Source: Nitrospira sp.
GTDB taxonomy: Bacteria; Nitrospirota; Nitrospiria; Nitrospirales; Nitrospiraceae
Length of the DNA: 64,000 nucleotides
Assembly: GCA_020853775.1 (NCBI GenBank)
Contig: JADYYH010000105.1
Location: forward strand, 1-64,000
Direction of reading: 5' to 3'
Shown here: positions 61,844 to 64,000 of the stretch, one piece after another
Layout: the number at the start of each line of letters is the position of its first letter
Numbering within the stretch: the first letter of the stretch is position 1
Notes under the pieces: model-generated
What the model was told of the DNA's origin: nothing
What the model saw: only the letters and a program-made list of their open reading frames with translations
Databases searched by the model: none
Translations under genes and position numbers: made by a program

Positions 61844-64000
61844 CTAGTCCTTCGTGCTCATCCAGAGCAGGCGCAGCTTGTGCGTACCGTCGGGCAGCGT
61901 ATCCATACCGATCAATCCGCCGAGCAGGGCCCACGAGGTGCCGACCCCTTCCACGCTGTCCCGTCTCCATAGCGGAATGATCGGATTGATTTCCACATGG
62001 GTTCTCGTGGGGGACACCGTTCGTATGAACATGGCCATGGGGGGATGGCCGAGCACCCAGTACTCCCATTCATCAGCGTTGGGACTTCGATAATCGAACA
62101 ACCACCAGAGGAAGCTGGCTTCCGTCGTCCTGCCTTCAGCCCGCTTCTGATCGTACAACGGCCAGAGAAACCAGAATTCCGACTCCTTCTTCACCAGGTC
62201 GCTCGTATAACGGAAGAAGGGGAACAGCCGGGTTTCGATTGCGGTCGGACTGCTGGAACCGGAATAGAGCGCGAGAGGATAGACCCCCAACGCGCTGGTG
62301 CGGCTTTCGTGCGTCGCCTCGTCATGTTGATAGCTCCAGAGAGGGAAGAGGCGAGCGGTCATGCCGGTGGGTGTCTGTTTCTGATAATAGAGCGACAATG
62401 GCCCGAGGCCGATGGCCCCGAGCTCGCGTTCCTGGGTGAAATGATGCCGGAGGTCGCTCCAGAATGGGACCAGAATGTCCCGTGATTCATCCGGCAAGTC
62501 CTGGTGCCACCAAAGGGGAAACAGATGACTGGTCATGCCGGTGGCGGTGTGTTCATGGGAAAACAGGGCCGCTTGTCGAATCCCGACGAATGAGAGCCTC
62601 CAATCCTGCCCCTCCTTGCCATAGTCCCAGAGGGGCGAGAATCGGTTGCGCGTGTCGGTCGTGTTGTTGGCAATCTCTATCAGACTGACCGGCTCGATTC
62701 CCAGGGCCGAGACATTCCACTCCTGATCGTTCGTCATTCGCCGGAAGCTCCCCAACGGAAAGTATGTATCCCTGATCTGCGTGGGATTGGCGTGATGCCA
62801 CCAGAGCAGCAGCGCCTGCCAGTCGAGCGTCCCGGCCTGGGGGGCCTCGGCGTACGAGTAAAACGGAAGGAAGCGATGCGCATGAGATGTCGCGGTCTGT
62901 TCCATGGCCACGAGGGAGAGGGCCGGAAACGTGCCGATATGCGGGAGCCCCAGTGCGGAGAAGCGTCGCTCGCCTCTTCCATTCTGGTCGTCTTCGGCAT
63001 AGGCATAGAGCGGGATGACGCGCTGACTGTACGTGGTGGAGGTGCGTTCCATGGCCACGAGCGACAGGGCCGGAAACTGTCCGAAGTGCGGAAGCCCGAT
63101 GGCGGAGAAGCGTCGCTGGGCACCTTCCGCGCTATAGCCGTAGAGCAGGGCCGCGTATTGCCAGGACTCTTCAGGTGTGGAGTGGTACTGAAAGACGGTG
63201 AAGGGCCGCATGCCGAGGACCCCGACTTCGTGGAGATCCTTTTGCCGGTCATGCTCCATATCCATGAACGGATACACGACATCCTGTGCCCAGTATTCTG
63301 TCTCGCGATGCCACCACAAGAGCGCATCCCAATTGAGGGTCTTGGCGTCGTTGTTCCGGTTGTAGCGATAAAGTGGGAAAACGCGATGTGTGGTTTCGGA
63401 GGTCGTCGCGACACGTTCGAACAGAGACAGGGTCGGGAAGGTTCCAACTTTCGGCCACCCGAGCAGTGACAGGCGATGGGTGTTTCCATGGCGGTCATAG
63501 TCATAGAGTGGAAACAACATAGAATTGGCTGCGTCGGGAGCGCTGCTCTGCTTGAAGAGCGTGATCGGCTTGAGTCCAATTAAATTCAATGCCGCAGTGC
63601 CCTTGGCGGAGTCACGCTCATACCCGTGGAGGGGAAGGAACGTGTCCAGAAGATGAGTTTCCGATTCCGTATGCCGGTATAGTAGGAGGGCGGACCAATT
63701 CACGTCCTTCGTCTCATCGTTGCGCTCGTAGCGATAGAGCGGAAAGAGGCGCGTGAGGACATGTCGTGGGGCACGGCGTTGCTCATAGAGCGACCAGCTG
63801 AATCCCGTGTCTGGCGGTGGGAACCCCAGGATGGATAGGCGCGTCTCCTCTGCAGCGGAACGCGCATACCCGTAGAGGGGGAAGAGCCGATCGGCCGTGT
63901 CTGTGGAGGATGCCGCATGGTGGAACAGGGTCAGCGGCTTGATACCGAGGACATCCAGCTCCCATGTCGGTTGCTCCCGTTGCCAGGTACTGTCCCAGAG
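61844..64000 (-). CDS. large repetitive protein (FPL[YW]-x-Y repeats), runs off right edge
   Basis: Frame stays open upstream of the GTG at 63703 (…RLFPLYRYERNDETKDVNW…); multiple degenerate repeats. Confidence 0.75.
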   Translation of the reverse strand, partial: LWDSTWQREQPTWELDVLGIKPLTLFHHAASSTDTADRLFPLYGYARSAAEETRLSILGFPPPDTGFSWSLYEQRRAPRHVLTRLFPLYRYERNDETKDVNWSALLLYRHTESETHLLDTFLPLHGYERDSAKGTAALNLIGLKPITLFKQSSAPDAANSMLFPLYDYDRHGNTHRLSLLGWPKVGTFPTLSLFERVATTSETTHRVFPLYRYNRNNDAKTLNWDALLWWHRETEYWAQDVVYPFMDMEHDRQKDLHEVGVLGMRPFTVFQYHSTPEESWQYAALLYGYSAEGAQRRFSAIGLPHFGQFPALSLVAMERTSTTYSQRVIPLYAYAEDDQNGRGERRFSALGLPHIGTFPALSLVAMEQTATSHAHRFLPFYSYAEAPQAGTLDWQALLLWWHHANPTQIRDTYFPLGSFRRMTNDQEWNVSALGIEPVSLIEIANNTTDTRNRFSPLWDYGKEGQDWRLSFVGIRQAALFSHEHTATGMTSHLFPLWWHQDLPDESRDILVPFWSDLRHHFTQERELGAIGLGPLSLYYQKQTPTGMTARLFPLWSYQHDEATHESRTSALGVYPLALYSGSSSPTAIETRLFPFFRYTSDLVKKESEFWFLWPLYDQKRAEGRTTEASFLWWLFDYRSPNADEWEYWVLGHPPMAMFIRTVSPTRTHVEINPIIPLWRRDSVEGVGTSWALLGGLIGMDTLPDGTHKLRLLWMSTKD

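Overview
This is a GC-rich bacterial chromosome segment. Gene content (many c-type cytochromes, a cytochrome b–cytochrome c fusion, PFOR, stress proteins) suggests a Nitrospira-like organism, but that is inference. Left part (1-15 kb): RND efflux/TolC, GT39, a bactofilin-like protein, an Mla-type lipid ABC transporter operon, then TreT-like trehalose synthase and alpha-glucan phosphorylase. Middle (15.5-19.3 kb): an OmpR-type two-component system flanked by two unannotated ~35-aa single-TM microproteins, each preceded by the same triple 11-bp direct repeat. 19.5-39 kb: stress and electron-transfer island (USP, OsmC, Rieske/cyt b-c, sulfite-oxidase-like protein plus cytochrome, multiheme cytochromes, PPK2, thioredoxin, YtxH, PFOR, hemerythrin). 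39-42 kb: a decaying patch with toxin-antitoxin remnants and a palindromic MITE-like insertion that disrupts a gene. 42-62 kb: ADP-forming acetyl-CoA synthetase/GNAT, USP, BCAM0308-like, phosphoribosyltransferase, frameshifted Hsp20, ACP + PDH + ACS operon, two decayed genes, PolX, malic enzyme. Right edge: a long repetitive protein running off the window. Best hunt results: (i) the microprotein/11-bp-repeat two-component module, (ii) several sigma54-like -24/-12 sites in front of stress genes, (iii) the palindromic insertion whose removal restores a reading frame, (iv) the repeat protein at the right end. No rRNA, tRNA or CRISPR array was recognised.
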